A program made the translations under genes and the position numbers. From Paraflavitalea sp. CAU 1676 (GTDB taxonomy: Bacteria; Bacteroidota; Bacteroidia; Chitinophagales; Chitinophagaceae), in NCBI RefSeq assembly GCF_029223285.1, contig NZ_JARHUJ010000005.1, positions 248,001 to 312,000 of the forward strand: a stretch of 64,000 nucleotides of DNA, read 5' to 3'. Of this stretch, positions 44,635-53,774 are shown piece by piece (the first letter of the stretch is position 1; each line of letters begins with the position of its first letter). The notes under the pieces are model-generated. The model did not search any database. It had not been told where the DNA came from and saw only the letters and a list, made by a program, of their open reading frames with translations.

Positions 44635-44642
44635 CAAATGTA
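44635..44642 (-). promoter_or_regulatory. Consensus -7 box (TACATTTG) with adjacent palindrome
   Basis: An exact TAnnTTTG on the reverse strand, 22 nt ahead of the response-regulator ATG. A perfect 12-bp palindrome, GCCTTTAAAGGC, occupies 44651-44662, within the spacer expected between -7 and -33, and could be an operator. Confidence 0.5.
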
Positions 44643-44983
44643 GAGAATGGGCCTTTAAAGGCTCTAAAAATCAACAAATTCCTGCCAGTTTTTTAAGAGC
44701 GGTGGATCCCTGTTTCGGAAAATACGGTAGCTGGTCAACATGAGCTGCGCCCGCGGCTGCGTGCAGGAAGCCCTACAGGTGGATAATACTGAGGTAGGGA
44801 AGGGCTGTAGAATTGCGGCCACGGATTACCGGCTTTCTATAATGCATGTGGAATAATGACCCGGCAAAAAGGCCGTACTGGGGAATGTTTTCCCGGCCTG
44901 GCGTTGCCATCGACCGGTATGGTTTTTTTGACCTTCCCTATTGTGACAGTGACTCTATAATCTTCATCATTCAATTATTAGTT
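44643..44983. other. Intergenic region between divergent genes
   Basis: About 340 bp between the Rcp1-like gene and the hydrophilic protein gene. Apart from the palindrome at 44651-44662 I see no ORF, hairpin or repeat. An in-frame extension of the rightward gene back to 44846 looks non-coding. Confidence 0.45.
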
Positions 44984-45385
44984 ATGGTTATAAAAGATCC
45001 GAAATCGAAGACAAAACAAGATAAATCGCCTCAAACCGTCCAACAAGGTAAGAGCAGCGATCAGCGCCCTTCGGATAAGCAGGAGAAGAGATCAACAGCT
45101 TTTGATCCGGGGGTAACCAACAATGCAAACACGCAGGCCGGCACCGCCCAAAGTGGATACGATGAAAAGAATCCAAAACATCCGGGCGGCAAGCAGCAGC
45201 ACAATCCGAAAGTAACCAACCAGGAAAATGACATCACGAACAGTGAAGCACAAAATAAATGGAGCGAGGAACCGGTAGACGAACAATCATCGGGTAATTC
45301 AACGCAAAGAACAGATCCCGAGATCGATTCTCCGATCCCAGATTCGGAAAGAACGGAAAAGAAGATACCGAAAGATTCGCTGTAA
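44984..45385 (+). CDS. Highly hydrophilic, disordered protein
   Basis: A 133-residue protein (ATG 44984) made almost entirely of Lys, Asp, Glu, Gln, Asn, Ser, Pro and Gly, with no hydrophobic core, for example KTKQDKSPQTVQQGKSSDQ. It is probably intrinsically disordered and cytoplasmic. The composition recalls hydrophilins or desiccation-stress proteins, which would fit the neighbouring YtxH/DUF1328 stress genes, but there is no motif to prove it. The downstream terminator hairpins support it as a real transcript. Confidence 0.6.
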   Translation: MVIKDPKSKTKQDKSPQTVQQGKSSDQRPSDKQEKRSTAFDPGVTNNANTQAGTAQSGYDEKNPKHPGGKQQHNPKVTNQENDITNSEAQNKWSEEPVDEQSSGNSTQRTDPEIDSPIPDSERTEKKIPKDSL

Positions 45386-45431
45386 CGACAGCTATATATT
45401 TTTTCGCGGCGGACGTTGATTTGGTTGTTTT

Positions 45432-45464
45432 AAGCCCGGTGGTGAAAACACCGGGCTTTTCTTT
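45432..45464 (+). terminator. Intrinsic terminator after the hydrophilic protein gene
   Basis: A 10-bp perfect stem (45432-45441 with 45449-45458), a 7-nt loop (GTGAAAA) and a T-rich tail, 46 nt after the stop codon. Confidence 0.85.
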
Positions 45465-45476
45465 GATAACACCATA

Positions 45477-45508
45477 AAAAAAGTGCAGTAGAAACACTGC
45501 ACTTTTTT
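45477..45508. terminator. Bidirectional terminator
   Basis: A 13-bp perfect stem (45477-45489 with 45496-45508) with a 6-nt loop and built-in A and T runs, 19 nt beyond the stop of the leftward DUF1328 gene. Confidence 0.85.
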
Positions 45509-45527
45509 ACATAGTAAGATGTACAAC

Positions 45528-45707
45528 TCAACTGTTCTTTTTAGGTTCTATATTACCAAAGGACGTTGAAAGAAAAAACATGGCGAAAAAGACAAAAAAC
45601 AGGAATTTTCCAGTTGTAGCGGTCCCTGCAGCAATGTCCCCAAATCCAAAAAGGGCAGAGATGAGCGCAATAATTAAAAAAATCACTGTCCAGCGTAGCA
45701 TACTCAT
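45528..45707 (-). CDS. DUF1328 (YtjA-like) small membrane protein
   Basis: A 59-residue protein; [20 protein letters not shown] is the DUF1328/YtjA signature. Two membrane helices (about residues 5-22 and 36-50) surround a Gly/Ala turn. The start is ATG 45707 or, two codons later, ATG 45701, which matches the family start (MLRW). The function is unknown; relatives are often stress-induced. A terminator lies directly downstream. Confidence 0.85.
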   Translation of the reverse strand: MSMLRWTVIFLIIALISALFGFGDIAAGTATTGKFLFFVFFAMFFLSTSFGNIEPKKNS

Positions 45708-45955
45708 TGTGTTTTAATGTTTACAATGGATCAACTTCCCTTGCTGTGAGCAGCGGCTCCGTAAATAGAGGCAACTTTCTGGTTTCTGGTCCTTTCTATA
45801 GTTGCTGGTTTATTCAAGGATACCGAAAGGTCTACATGATCCGTTTCTTGTTTATGATTCTTGCGTTTTAAACAATTGTTTGCATCATTTAACGTTGTTT
45901 TAAGCCCATTGATCCGTTAAGGGCCTTCACCATTCCTGGCATAAAAACTACTGAC

Positions 45956-46525
45956 TTAGATGTTGTTGGATAAGGCTGGCTGTTCTTCCAGGATCCATAC
46001 GGATACTGATTCGCCATTTACGAGGAACTCGGCTTTTCCAAACTCGTCTGTTGTCAACTTTTCAGGCCGGTTACCGGTGATATCGGTAAAGGTTTTGTGT
46101 GCGAAACGATTTCCCAGCTCCATGACCTTGTTCCCTTCACTTCCGTTGCTTATTAAAACTGCACAACCGGATAATTTATTATCATCGGAACCTTTTCTTA
46201 CCCAACCAATTGTATTGGGATGGTCGAAGTAATCGTATTCATCACCAAAAGAAAGCAATTGACGTACCAAAATCAGCACTTCGAGCGAGGGTGTTGGTGC
46301 TATTTTTACGTTAAAATTATTTTCTTCTTTTTCAAGAGAATAGTCTGCCCCGAACAAATGCGGATAGAAAATGCCGGGAAATCCTTTTACCCGTAGCAGG
46401 ATCAATGCATAGGCGAGGGGCTGAAACAAATAATCTACATAGGACTCCAGGGATTGACCTGGCTGGCTATCGTGGTTGTCGACAAAGGTAAAGCTTTGGT
46501 CGGGTATTTCTTTCAGGACGGTATT
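45956..46525 (-). pseudogene. C-terminal remnant of a GH13 alpha-amylase
   Basis: Reading starts with the codon right after the stop of the upstream dehydrogenase and runs 189 codons. The first residues, SFTFVDNHDSQPGQSLES, are the conserved region IV of cytoplasmic alpha-amylases, followed by LAYALILLRVKGFPGIFY and a beta-sandwich-like C-terminal domain. The N-terminal two thirds of the catalytic barrel, including the nucleophile Asp and acid Glu, are absent, and nothing amylase-like precedes it. There is no ATG near the start. This is a decayed or deletion-truncated gene, not a functional enzyme. Confidence 0.85.
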
Positions 46526-47536
46526 TCATATAGCGTGTTTTGATGGTTGATCGGCGGGATAACGGATGCCTGTTTGTTCCCGTATAGCGTCGAGCGTTGT
46601 CGCGAGATCCAGGCTGAAGGAGTGACAGAACTGTTCACTGTATAGTTTATGCTGGTGGAGACAGCGATACACTTCAGCTGCTTCAAACTGTAACCCGCGC
46701 CCCGGCCATTCGCAGGGGTATTGAATAGATTCTCCATCATAAGATTCCAGTTTGATCTCTGCCGGTTTTTCATTCCAGGGAGAAGCAATATGGATGCGCC
46801 CTCTTTCGCCATAGATCGTCGCGGAACGGTCTGTTTGCGTGACCAGCGATGACTCGATGCTGGCATAGGCTGCATTGCCATACCCAAATAGTGCGATGGT
46901 GGCTTTATCGATGCTCTTATCGGATAAGATCGATCGTGCCTGTATAGTAACTGGCTTACCCAGCAGCAAATGCGCCAGGAAAATGGGATAGATGCCAAGA
47001 TCGAGCAGGGAGCCGCCACCGAGCGAGGGATCGAAGTACCGGCTTTGCGGATCTTCGGGGGCTTTATAACTCAGGTCGGCTTTGATAGATATTATCTTCC
47101 CGATGGCGTCGCAATCGATCAGGTCCAGCACTTTGTTGATGCTGGGTAGAAAACGGATCCACATGGCTTCCATCAGGAAGGTGTTGTTTGCTTCGGCCGC
47201 TTCCACCATTTCTTTCACCTGCCGGCTGTTCATGGCCATGGGTTTTTCGCACAATACCGGCAGTTTGCGCTGCAGGCAGGCAATGGTTTCCCGGTGATGC
47301 AGGGGATGCGGTGTTGCAATATAAACGGCATCCACCTTTGCATGCGTGAGGAATGATTCGAGGTGGTCGAAGTACTGCGGTGCGTTTTCCTTTTCAGCAA
47401 AATCAGCTGCCTTGTCGAGGTGGTGCGAGAGTACCGCGCCAATGCGGTGATGTACGCCTTTGAGGTGTTCCAGATCGTCAGCAAATTCAGTGGCTATATT
47501 GCCGGGGCCAATGATACCCCAGGTAAATGTTTCCAT
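46526..47536 (-). CDS. Gfo/Idh/MocA-family oxidoreductase
   Basis: A 336-residue NAD(P)-dependent dehydrogenase. N-terminal Rossmann fold with WGIIGPGNIATEFADDL, the AVYIATPHPLHHRETI segment, the catalytic-Lys motif LCEKPMAMNSRQ, and a C-terminal alpha/beta domain with SLGGGSLLDLGIYPIFLA. The length is complete for the family. It is close to the trans-1,2-dihydrobenzene-1,2-diol dehydrogenase-like group; substrate unknown. Its stop abuts the amylase remnant, marking a probable recombination junction. Confidence 0.9.
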   Translation of the reverse strand: METFTWGIIGPGNIATEFADDLEHLKGVHHRIGAVLSHHLDKAADFAEKENAPQYFDHLESFLTHAKVDAVYIATPHPLHHRETIACLQRKLPVLCEKPMAMNSRQVKEMVEAAEANNTFLMEAMWIRFLPSINKVLDLIDCDAIGKIISIKADLSYKAPEDPQSRYFDPSLGGGSLLDLGIYPIFLAHLLLGKPVTIQARSILSDKSIDKATIALFGYGNAAYASIESSLVTQTDRSATIYGERGRIHIASPWNEKPAEIKLESYDGESIQYPCEWPGRGLQFEAAEVYRCLHQHKLYSEQFCHSFSLDLATTLDAIREQTGIRYPADQPSKHAI

Positions 47537-47659
47537 GGATGAATGTTGTGTGGCCTTTCATCCAGAAGGGCAACACTTGTACCATTGAAAGCGTGGGGAT
47601 TTTGATCTACAAAGACTGCTGAAGAGGGAGCGTGTAGCGTTGTGCAGCGCGTTGTAAGC

Positions 47660-49063
47660 TTATCGCTGTAGCGGAAAATAAAGGGTGAACACGGCGCCTT
47701 CACCGGCGATGCCACTGGCTGTTACATTGCCGCCGTGATTGATCATGATGCGCTGTACCATGGGCAGGCCGATGCCTTTGCTTTGGTAAATGCCCTGGGG
47801 CGATTCAAGTTTCTGGAAAAGGTAGAACATCTTATCCACGTATTTATTGTCGAAGCCCATGCCGTTATCCGAGATCGTGATCTTGTGATACGCAGTTCCA
47901 CCCAGCAACACAGATACGATCTTTTCACTGATCTTATTGCCGGTAAGACCTTCATGCGTGATGGTAATGACCGGCGATACATCCTTCCGCGCAAACTTGA
48001 TCGAATTGTCGATCAGTTGCTCAAAGAGGATGGCCAATTGCGAAGGGATGCCCTTGATGACAGGGAGTGTATTGGTGATGACCAGCCTTGCCTGGCGAAT
48101 GGTAAGTTTTTCATCCATCTGCTCAGCCACTTTCATCAACACATAATTGAGGTCTATCTGCAGCAGCGTCTCCGATGTATTGATAAGGCTCGAGTAGCGC
48201 ACCATATCGCGGGTGAGGCCATGCATATGCCTGGCCGAAGCATCCATTTTACCCAATAGCAGGTTCACTTCTTCGGGCAGGTCCTTAAAGCGGGTGGTGA
48301 CCTGGTTCGAGAAGGTCTGGATCTTGCGCAGGGGTTCCTGCAGGTGATGCGAGGCAATGTTGGTGAGTTGCTCCAACTCGGCATTGGCCCGGTTGAGGCT
48401 GCCTACCTGCTGCTGCAACTGCTGCTGAAATTCGAGCCGTTTCGTGAGCTCGCGGATGATGAACATAAAGGAAATGGTAAGGCAGATCGCTGAGAAGATG
48501 AAGGTCGCGTATAGATAATTGGGCGCATTGCGCTGGCTGATGAGCTTTTGCGAATCGCTCGCCCTTTTGGCGGCTGTTTCGATTGCTTGCATACGCTCGT
48601 ATAGCTGTTGGTAGTCGGCCATATTCACCCTGGTTTGCAACAGCCGCTGCGACAGGTTGCCGGAGTCGGTGTTTCTGGCGGCTTTGGCGATATTGTCTTT
48701 GGCCATGCTGAGCCGGGTCGTGACGAGGCCCTCCAGTCGGGTAAGGTTCACGGCCTGCGTACTTTGTCCATTCACCAACGGTTTGAGGGAATCTATGATC
48801 GGTTTTATGCGGGCTGCACTGGTCCATACAGGCTCGAGGAGACTGCTGTCGCGGACGAGCATAAAAGCGTGCTCGGCATTGATCGCCTCTTTCAGGTAAG
48901 CGTCAACCTGCCCCAGCAGTACCATCGTTTGGTAGTTGCGCTCCACCTCATTCGATACTAAAGTTGAATCGGAAAGCCGTTTGTAAAACATCAGGGCGAG
49001 CACGGTGAGGATGCCAAATGACAGAATGAAGAGCCCGTAGATATATTGGAACCTGAATTTCAT
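47660..49063 (-). CDS. Membrane sensor histidine kinase with CHASE3-like sensor
   Basis: A 467-residue kinase (ATG 49063; the frame is open further upstream, but that stretch is the divergent promoter region). TM1 (about 10-27), a helical periplasmic CHASE3-type domain (about 30-180, with NAEHAFMLVRDSS), TM2 (about 183-204), a coiled coil, a HisKA-type box IASHHLQEPLRKIQTFSNQV (phospho-His about 239), and HATPase motifs ISDNGMGFD and GIGLPMVQRIM. It is divergent from rpoN. Its cognate regulator may be the NtrC-type protein of the same island (inference). Confidence 0.92.
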   Translation of the reverse strand: MKFRFQYIYGLFILSFGILTVLALMFYKRLSDSTLVSNEVERNYQTMVLLGQVDAYLKEAINAEHAFMLVRDSSLLEPVWTSAARIKPIIDSLKPLVNGQSTQAVNLTRLEGLVTTRLSMAKDNIAKAARNTDSGNLSQRLLQTRVNMADYQQLYERMQAIETAAKRASDSQKLISQRNAPNYLYATFIFSAICLTISFMFIIRELTKRLEFQQQLQQQVGSLNRANAELEQLTNIASHHLQEPLRKIQTFSNQVTTRFKDLPEEVNLLLGKMDASARHMHGLTRDMVRYSSLINTSETLLQIDLNYVLMKVAEQMDEKLTIRQARLVITNTLPVIKGIPSQLAILFEQLIDNSIKFARKDVSPVITITHEGLTGNKISEKIVSVLLGGTAYHKITISDNGMGFDNKYVDKMFYLFQKLESPQGIYQSKGIGLPMVQRIMINHGGNVTASGIAGEGAVFTLYFPLQR

Positions 49064-49209
49064 GCGCTGGTTTTCCCCAAATTGTGTAATTTGTTCTACA
49101 GATGGGTGGGCTTGTTTAACGGTCCAGAAACACGAAAAAACTATTGTATCCCAGTAAAATACAGCATTTACGCTGTTTTTGGAAGAAAAACTATTTTTTG
49201 GAGTAAGGC

Positions 49210-49229
49210 TTGTAGTATAAACACTACAA
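49210..49229. promoter_or_regulatory. Inverted repeat TTGTAGT-N6-ACTACAA upstream of rpoN
   Basis: 7-bp perfect arms (49210-49216 and 49223-49229) with a 6-nt spacer, 9 nt ahead of the rpoN ATG in the kinase-rpoN divergent region. It is a candidate operator for a dimeric regulator, or a 5'-UTR hairpin. Confidence 0.45.
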
Positions 49230-49238
49230 TCTTTTGAC

Positions 49239-50651
49239 ATGATCCATCAACATCTTACACAAAAGCAACAGGTCCGCATACTGCCCCAGCAGATTCAGCT
49301 GTTGAATTTGTTTCACCTGAATACGCTGGAGCTGGAGCATCGCATCGAACAGGAAATAGAAGAGAATCCATTGTTGGAGGAAACGAAGAATGATGAGAAT
49401 GCATTAAAAGACGAAAAAGAGGCGGTACAGGATTTTGCCGATTGGGAGGAGTTTGGCTACGACGATATCCCCGACTACAAAGTAGAATATGCCAATTATT
49501 TTTCGGGCGAAGATATACCTGAGCGCCCGTTGGTGCAAACAGCCGATTTCAGGCAGCAACTGAAAGAGCAATGCCGGCTGCTGCTATTGGGTGAGCAGGA
49601 ATTTTCCCGTGCCTGTTATATCATCGATTCGCTCAACGAGAGTGGTATGCTGGAACAAACATTGTCGACCCTGGCAGAAGATATGTCGTTCAAGTTTGGC
49701 GAATGGATCGAAGGCACGGACCTGGAAGCGGTGTTGAAAACGATCCAGAGCCTGGATCCGCCCGGTGTGGGAGCCCGCGACATACGGGAATGTCTGTTGC
49801 TGCAATTGGAGCGGATGAACACGGCGCAGCCGGATGTAGCAGCTGCGCTGAAATTGATCCGCGATCACTATACCGACCTGAAGAACCGTCAGCTGGAGAA
49901 GGTGCGGGAATGCCTGAAGCTGGAAGAGGACGAGTTCAGGATCATCCTCGAACTGGTGGCTTCCCTGCAGTTGCAACCTATCAATGTACGCCTCGAAGAA
50001 CCGGTAGCCAAGAACTATATCATTCCCGACTTCATCATTACCGTAGAAGGAGATAATATCGAAGTGTCGTTGGCGCGGCAGCGCTCTGCATCCCTGCACA
50101 TCAACCATTCGTGGATGGAAACGGTGAAAAGCCAGTGCGCCAAAAAGGACAAGGCAGCCGAGCAATACATGAAGAGCAAGCTGCAGGCGGCGGAATGGTT
50201 TGTGTCGGCCATCCAGCAGCGCGAAAGTACGATGCTGAAGATCATGAAGACCATCGTAAAATGGCAGTACGAGTATTTCAAAGAGGGCGATCCCTTGTTG
50301 CTGCGCCCCATGATCCTCAAGAATATCGCCCTGGAGATCGGGGTGGATATATCGACGGTATCCCGCATTACCAGCAACAAATATGCGGCTACTCCATTTG
50401 GAAATATACTGTTGAAGGACCTCTTTTCCGAAGGCATGGCCAATGTAGAAGGGGAGGTGATCAGCAACCGTATCATTCAATATGCGTTGGAAGAAGCCAT
50501 CGCAGCCGAAGATAAGAAGTCGCCCTTTACCGATCACCAGCTGGTAGTGGTGCTGGCACGCAAAGGGTACAAGATAGCGAGGAGAACGGTGGCCAAGTAC
50601 CGCGAGCTGCTCCGCATACCAACGGCCCAGATGCGGGCACTGTGGCGCTAA
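49239..50651 (+). CDS. rpoN: RNA polymerase sigma-54 factor
   Basis: A 470-residue alternative sigma factor requiring AAA+ activators. Region I is Gln/Leu-rich (KQQVRILPQQIQLLNLFHLN), followed by an acidic region II. The central core-binding domain contains LDPPGVGARDIRECLLLQL. The HTH and the RpoN box ARRTVAKYRELL (from residue 447) close the protein, all regions being present. The NtrC-type activator starts 63 nt downstream, an adjacency that is uncommon and suggests a dedicated sigma-54 regulon. Confidence 0.97.
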   Translation: MIHQHLTQKQQVRILPQQIQLLNLFHLNTLELEHRIEQEIEENPLLEETKNDENALKDEKEAVQDFADWEEFGYDDIPDYKVEYANYFSGEDIPERPLVQTADFRQQLKEQCRLLLLGEQEFSRACYIIDSLNESGMLEQTLSTLAEDMSFKFGEWIEGTDLEAVLKTIQSLDPPGVGARDIRECLLLQLERMNTAQPDVAAALKLIRDHYTDLKNRQLEKVRECLKLEEDEFRIILELVASLQLQPINVRLEEPVAKNYIIPDFIITVEGDNIEVSLARQRSASLHINHSWMETVKSQCAKKDKAAEQYMKSKLQAAEWFVSAIQQRESTMLKIMKTIVKWQYEYFKEGDPLLLRPMILKNIALEIGVDISTVSRITSNKYAATPFGNILLKDLFSEGMANVEGEVISNRIIQYALEEAIAAEDKKSPFTDHQLVVVLARKGYKIARRTVAKYRELLRIPTAQMRALWR

Positions 50652-50714
50652 ATTTATATACACAAAAGCTAAACACTCATTAATTCCTTCATTACACCAG
50701 TAAACCCACTTAAT

Positions 50715-52199
50715 ATGTCTAAAATATTAGTGATTGATGACGACCGCGACATATGCTTCTTAATGAACAAGTTCCTTACCAAGCATGGGTACGAGACGCA
50801 TGAATCATATACCGCCAAGAAGGCGCTTGAACTGCTAGATGAAATAACTGATTTTGACCTGGTGTTGTGTGATTACCGGCTGGAGGGAGTGGATGGTAAA
50901 ACCATGTTGCTGAAGATCAAGGAAAAATATCCTGCATTGCCAGTGATCATCATAACAGGCTATAATGACCTCAAGACAGCTGTTGATGTGATGAAGATGG
51001 GCGCGTATGATTATGTGACCAAGCCCCTGTTTCCCGAAGAGATCCTCAATACCATCCAATCGGCCCTGAATGCCAGCCCGGCGGCTGTGCCACCACCGGT
51101 TGGCGGCAATGGAACCGCTGCGGCGGCCGTGGATCATGTGGTGGATAAGAAGAAAGGTTTTACCTCCAACAGTGATTATATATTCGGCACGAGTGCCGTG
51201 TTTCAACAGATCATGGATCAGATCATCCTGGTAGGACCTACGGACTACAGCGTGATCATCTATGGCGAAAGTGGCAGTGGTAAAGAAGCCATTGCGCAGG
51301 AGATCCACAAGCGCAGCAAGCGGTCGGCTTTTCCGTTTGTGGCCATCGATTGCGGCGCTCTGTCGAAAGAGCTGGCCGGCAGTGAATTGTTTGGACATGA
51401 GAAAGGCGCCTTTACCGGTGCCATTAACCAGAAGTCTGGTAGTTTCGAGCTGGCCAATGGCGGAACCATCTTTCTCGATGAAATTGCGAACCTCTCTTAC
51501 GAAATACAGGTGTCGCTGCTACGGGTGATCCAGGAGCGTAAGATGCGCCGGGTAGGGGGCATCAAAGACATATCACTCGATGTGCGCATCCTCATTGCGA
51601 GTAATGAGCGCCTGTGGGATGCTGCCCAGAAAGGCAAGTTCCGGGAAGACCTTTTTCACCGGTTCAACGAGTTTACGATCGAAGTGCCACCACTGCGGCA
51701 GCGTAAAGAAGATATTATGGTCTTTGCCCGTCACTTTCTGCAAAAGGCCAATGAAAGCCTGCAGAAACGTATCCGGGGCTTCTCGCCCGAGGTGGAAGAG
51801 ATCTTCCGCAACTATGTATGGCATGGAAACCTCCGTGAATTGAAGAATGTCGTGAAGCGCGCGGCCCTGCTCACCGATGGCGAATACGTGGAAGACCGTA
51901 GCCTGCCATTTGAGATCAGCAATTACCGCAAGCTGTTGTTTGAGCACAATCCCGATGCGATCGTGGAAGCGCCCACGCCGGTAGTGCCAATACATGATAC
52001 GATCGCTACTTCTCCGTTGCGCAAGCAATTTGGAGAGAATAGCCTGAAGGAAGCCTCCATCGACCTGGAGTATGAAATGATCCTCAAAGCCCTCAAGGAA
52101 ACCAATTTCAACAAAAGCAAGGCAGCCCGTTTATTGAATATCGACCGAAAGACTTTATACAATAAGATCAAGCTTTATCAGGAGCTGAATAATCGCTAA
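50715..52199 (+). CDS. Sigma-54-dependent NtrC-type response regulator
   Basis: A 494-residue activator: receiver (1-115; Asp53, Thr81, Lys103), linker, AAA+ domain (about 155-390) with Walker A GESGSGKE (184-191), sigma-54-contacting GAFTGA (231-236) and Walker B TIFLDE (251-256), then a FIS-type HTH (NFNKSKAARLLNIDRKTLYN). All functional motifs are intact, so it should open sigma-54 promoters upon phosphorylation. It sits between rpoN and two kinases, 9 nt before the first. Confidence 0.96.
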   Translation: MSKILVIDDDRDICFLMNKFLTKHGYETHESYTAKKALELLDEITDFDLVLCDYRLEGVDGKTMLLKIKEKYPALPVIIITGYNDLKTAVDVMKMGAYDYVTKPLFPEEILNTIQSALNASPAAVPPPVGGNGTAAAAVDHVVDKKKGFTSNSDYIFGTSAVFQQIMDQIILVGPTDYSVIIYGESGSGKEAIAQEIHKRSKRSAFPFVAIDCGALSKELAGSELFGHEKGAFTGAINQKSGSFELANGGTIFLDEIANLSYEIQVSLLRVIQERKMRRVGGIKDISLDVRILIASNERLWDAAQKGKFREDLFHRFNEFTIEVPPLRQRKEDIMVFARHFLQKANESLQKRIRGFSPEVEEIFRNYVWHGNLRELKNVVKRAALLTDGEYVEDRSLPFEISNYRKLLFEHNPDAIVEAPTPVVPIHDTIATSPLRKQFGENSLKEASIDLEYEMILKALKETNFNKSKAARLLNIDRKTLYNKIKLYQELNNR

Positions 52200-52208
52200 A
52201 CCAATATC

Positions 52209-53765
52209 ATGACCCTTGAAGAAACCAGCCATATCAATAAGCTCAGGGAGTTGATGAATGATACGGAAGAACTCTTACAATTCGGTACCTGGCAGTGGGA
52301 TGTGGCAACCGATAACGTCTCTTGGTCCGAGGGGATGTACCGAATCATGGGATACGACCACCGGGCTGCGCCCCAGTTGTCAGACGAGTTTTACCTTAGT
52401 CACGTACATCCGCATGACGCGGAGGAATTCAGGCATATCCGCAGCAATGCGATTGCCACGAAGACCCCTTTTGAATATACCTACCGGATCACCACGCACC
52501 AGCATCAACAGCGCATCATCAACATTAAAATGAAATTTGTGCTGAACGGCAGCGGAGAAGTGGTAAAGGGCGTGGCGATCAACCGCGACGTTACGGAGAA
52601 AACACAGATGCTGCACGACCTCATGCACTATAAACGTATTGTGGGGCAGAAGGAAGAGTTTCTGAACGTAGGGAACTGGGAGCTCGACATGGCAACCAAC
52701 AAAATGACCTGGTCGGATGGTATGTTCCAGCTGCTGGGTTATGGCCACCATGACCGCAAGGACGGGATAGACCTATTTGAGTTTTACCGGCTGCACATGC
52801 AACCGGAAGAAGTACGTAAAGCGAATAATGCGATCCAGGAGATCATCAATAACGGCGAAACCTATGTACGACAATCGATGCTGATCACCAAAGACGGCTC
52901 CGTGAAGGCTGTGGAAGTATTTGGGAAAGTGTTGAAAGACCAGCAGGGCATGCCGGCCAAAGTGTTGGGAACGGTGCGTGATATCACGCGCCTGAAGGAG
53001 TATGAACAGGAGCTGGAAGTGAAGGTGCAGGAACTGAACCGCTCGAACCAGGAGCTGGAAGAGTTTGCCTATGTGGCATCGCATGATCTGCAGGAACCCT
53101 TGCGGAAACTAACTACCTTCGGTGAGCGCCTCAGAAACAAATGTGCCGACCAACTGACGGATGAGGGCAGTTTGTACCTCAACCGGATGATGGCATCGGC
53201 CGAGAACATGCGGATCCTGATCGAGAACCTGCTGGAGTTTTCGCGGGTTACGCGTACACAGTTCCCGTTCGAAAGGAAAAGCCTGCAGGAAATCGTGCAG
53301 GAAGTGGTAAACGACCAGGACCTGGAAGTGGATGGCGGTAAAGGTGAAGTGCAGGTACTTAACCTCCCAGTGGTGGAAGTGGTAACCACGCAAATGCGCC
53401 AGTTGTTCAGCAACCTGCTGAGCAATGCGATCAAGTTCCGCCGCCAGGATGTGCTGCCGGTGGTCACCATCAGCAGTACCCTGCTTACGCAAACGGAGAA
53501 AGAGAAACTCAAGTTGCGCAATAGCAATCCTTATTACCGGATCATGGTGGCAGACAACGGGATCGGCTTTGAAGAAGTATATGCGGAAAAGATATTCCAG
53601 CTGTTTCAGCGATTGCATGGCAAAGCTGAATATCCGGGGTCGGGAATGGGATTGGCGATCTGCCGTAAGATCACCGACAACCATAAAGGGTTGATCATGG
53701 CCTCGGGCGTACCCGGTAAGGGATCTACATTCTCTATCATTTTACCTGAAATGCAGGCCCATTAA
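52209..53765 (+). CDS. Soluble PAS-domain histidine kinase
   Basis: A 518-residue kinase with no membrane helices. Two PAS/PAC units (about 20-130 and 150-262) precede a coiled coil and an H-box VASHDLQEPLRK (His292), then the ATPase motifs VADNGIGFEE and GMGLAICRKI. PAS folds of the 'GxWxWD...W' type (FGTWQWDVATDNVSWS, VGNWELDMATNKMTWS) bind small ligands. It starts 9 nt after the NtrC-type gene and ends 9 nt before the next kinase, so all three should be one operon. Confidence 0.93.
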   Translation: MTLEETSHINKLRELMNDTEELLQFGTWQWDVATDNVSWSEGMYRIMGYDHRAAPQLSDEFYLSHVHPHDAEEFRHIRSNAIATKTPFEYTYRITTHQHQQRIINIKMKFVLNGSGEVVKGVAINRDVTEKTQMLHDLMHYKRIVGQKEEFLNVGNWELDMATNKMTWSDGMFQLLGYGHHDRKDGIDLFEFYRLHMQPEEVRKANNAIQEIINNGETYVRQSMLITKDGSVKAVEVFGKVLKDQQGMPAKVLGTVRDITRLKEYEQELEVKVQELNRSNQELEEFAYVASHDLQEPLRKLTTFGERLRNKCADQLTDEGSLYLNRMMASAENMRILIENLLEFSRVTRTQFPFERKSLQEIVQEVVNDQDLEVDGGKGEVQVLNLPVVEVVTTQMRQLFSNLLSNAIKFRRQDVLPVVTISSTLLTQTEKEKLKLRNSNPYYRIMVADNGIGFEEVYAEKIFQLFQRLHGKAEYPGSGMGLAICRKITDNHKGLIMASGVPGKGSTFSIILPEMQAH

Positions 53766-53774
53766 TATATAGCT

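Noticed and set aside
45956-46429. Independent 157-codon gene with a TTG start
   Set aside because: The frame continues upstream into amylase region IV sequence up to the preceding stop, so this start is internal to a remnant.
49064-49238. Sigma-54 (-24/-12) promoter in the kinase-rpoN gap
   Set aside because: No TGGCA-N-TTGC pair at the right spacing was found on inspection of this region.
49584-50663. 359-codon reverse open frame
   Set aside because: Antisense of rpoN; the product is His/Arg/Gln-rich with no recognisable fold.
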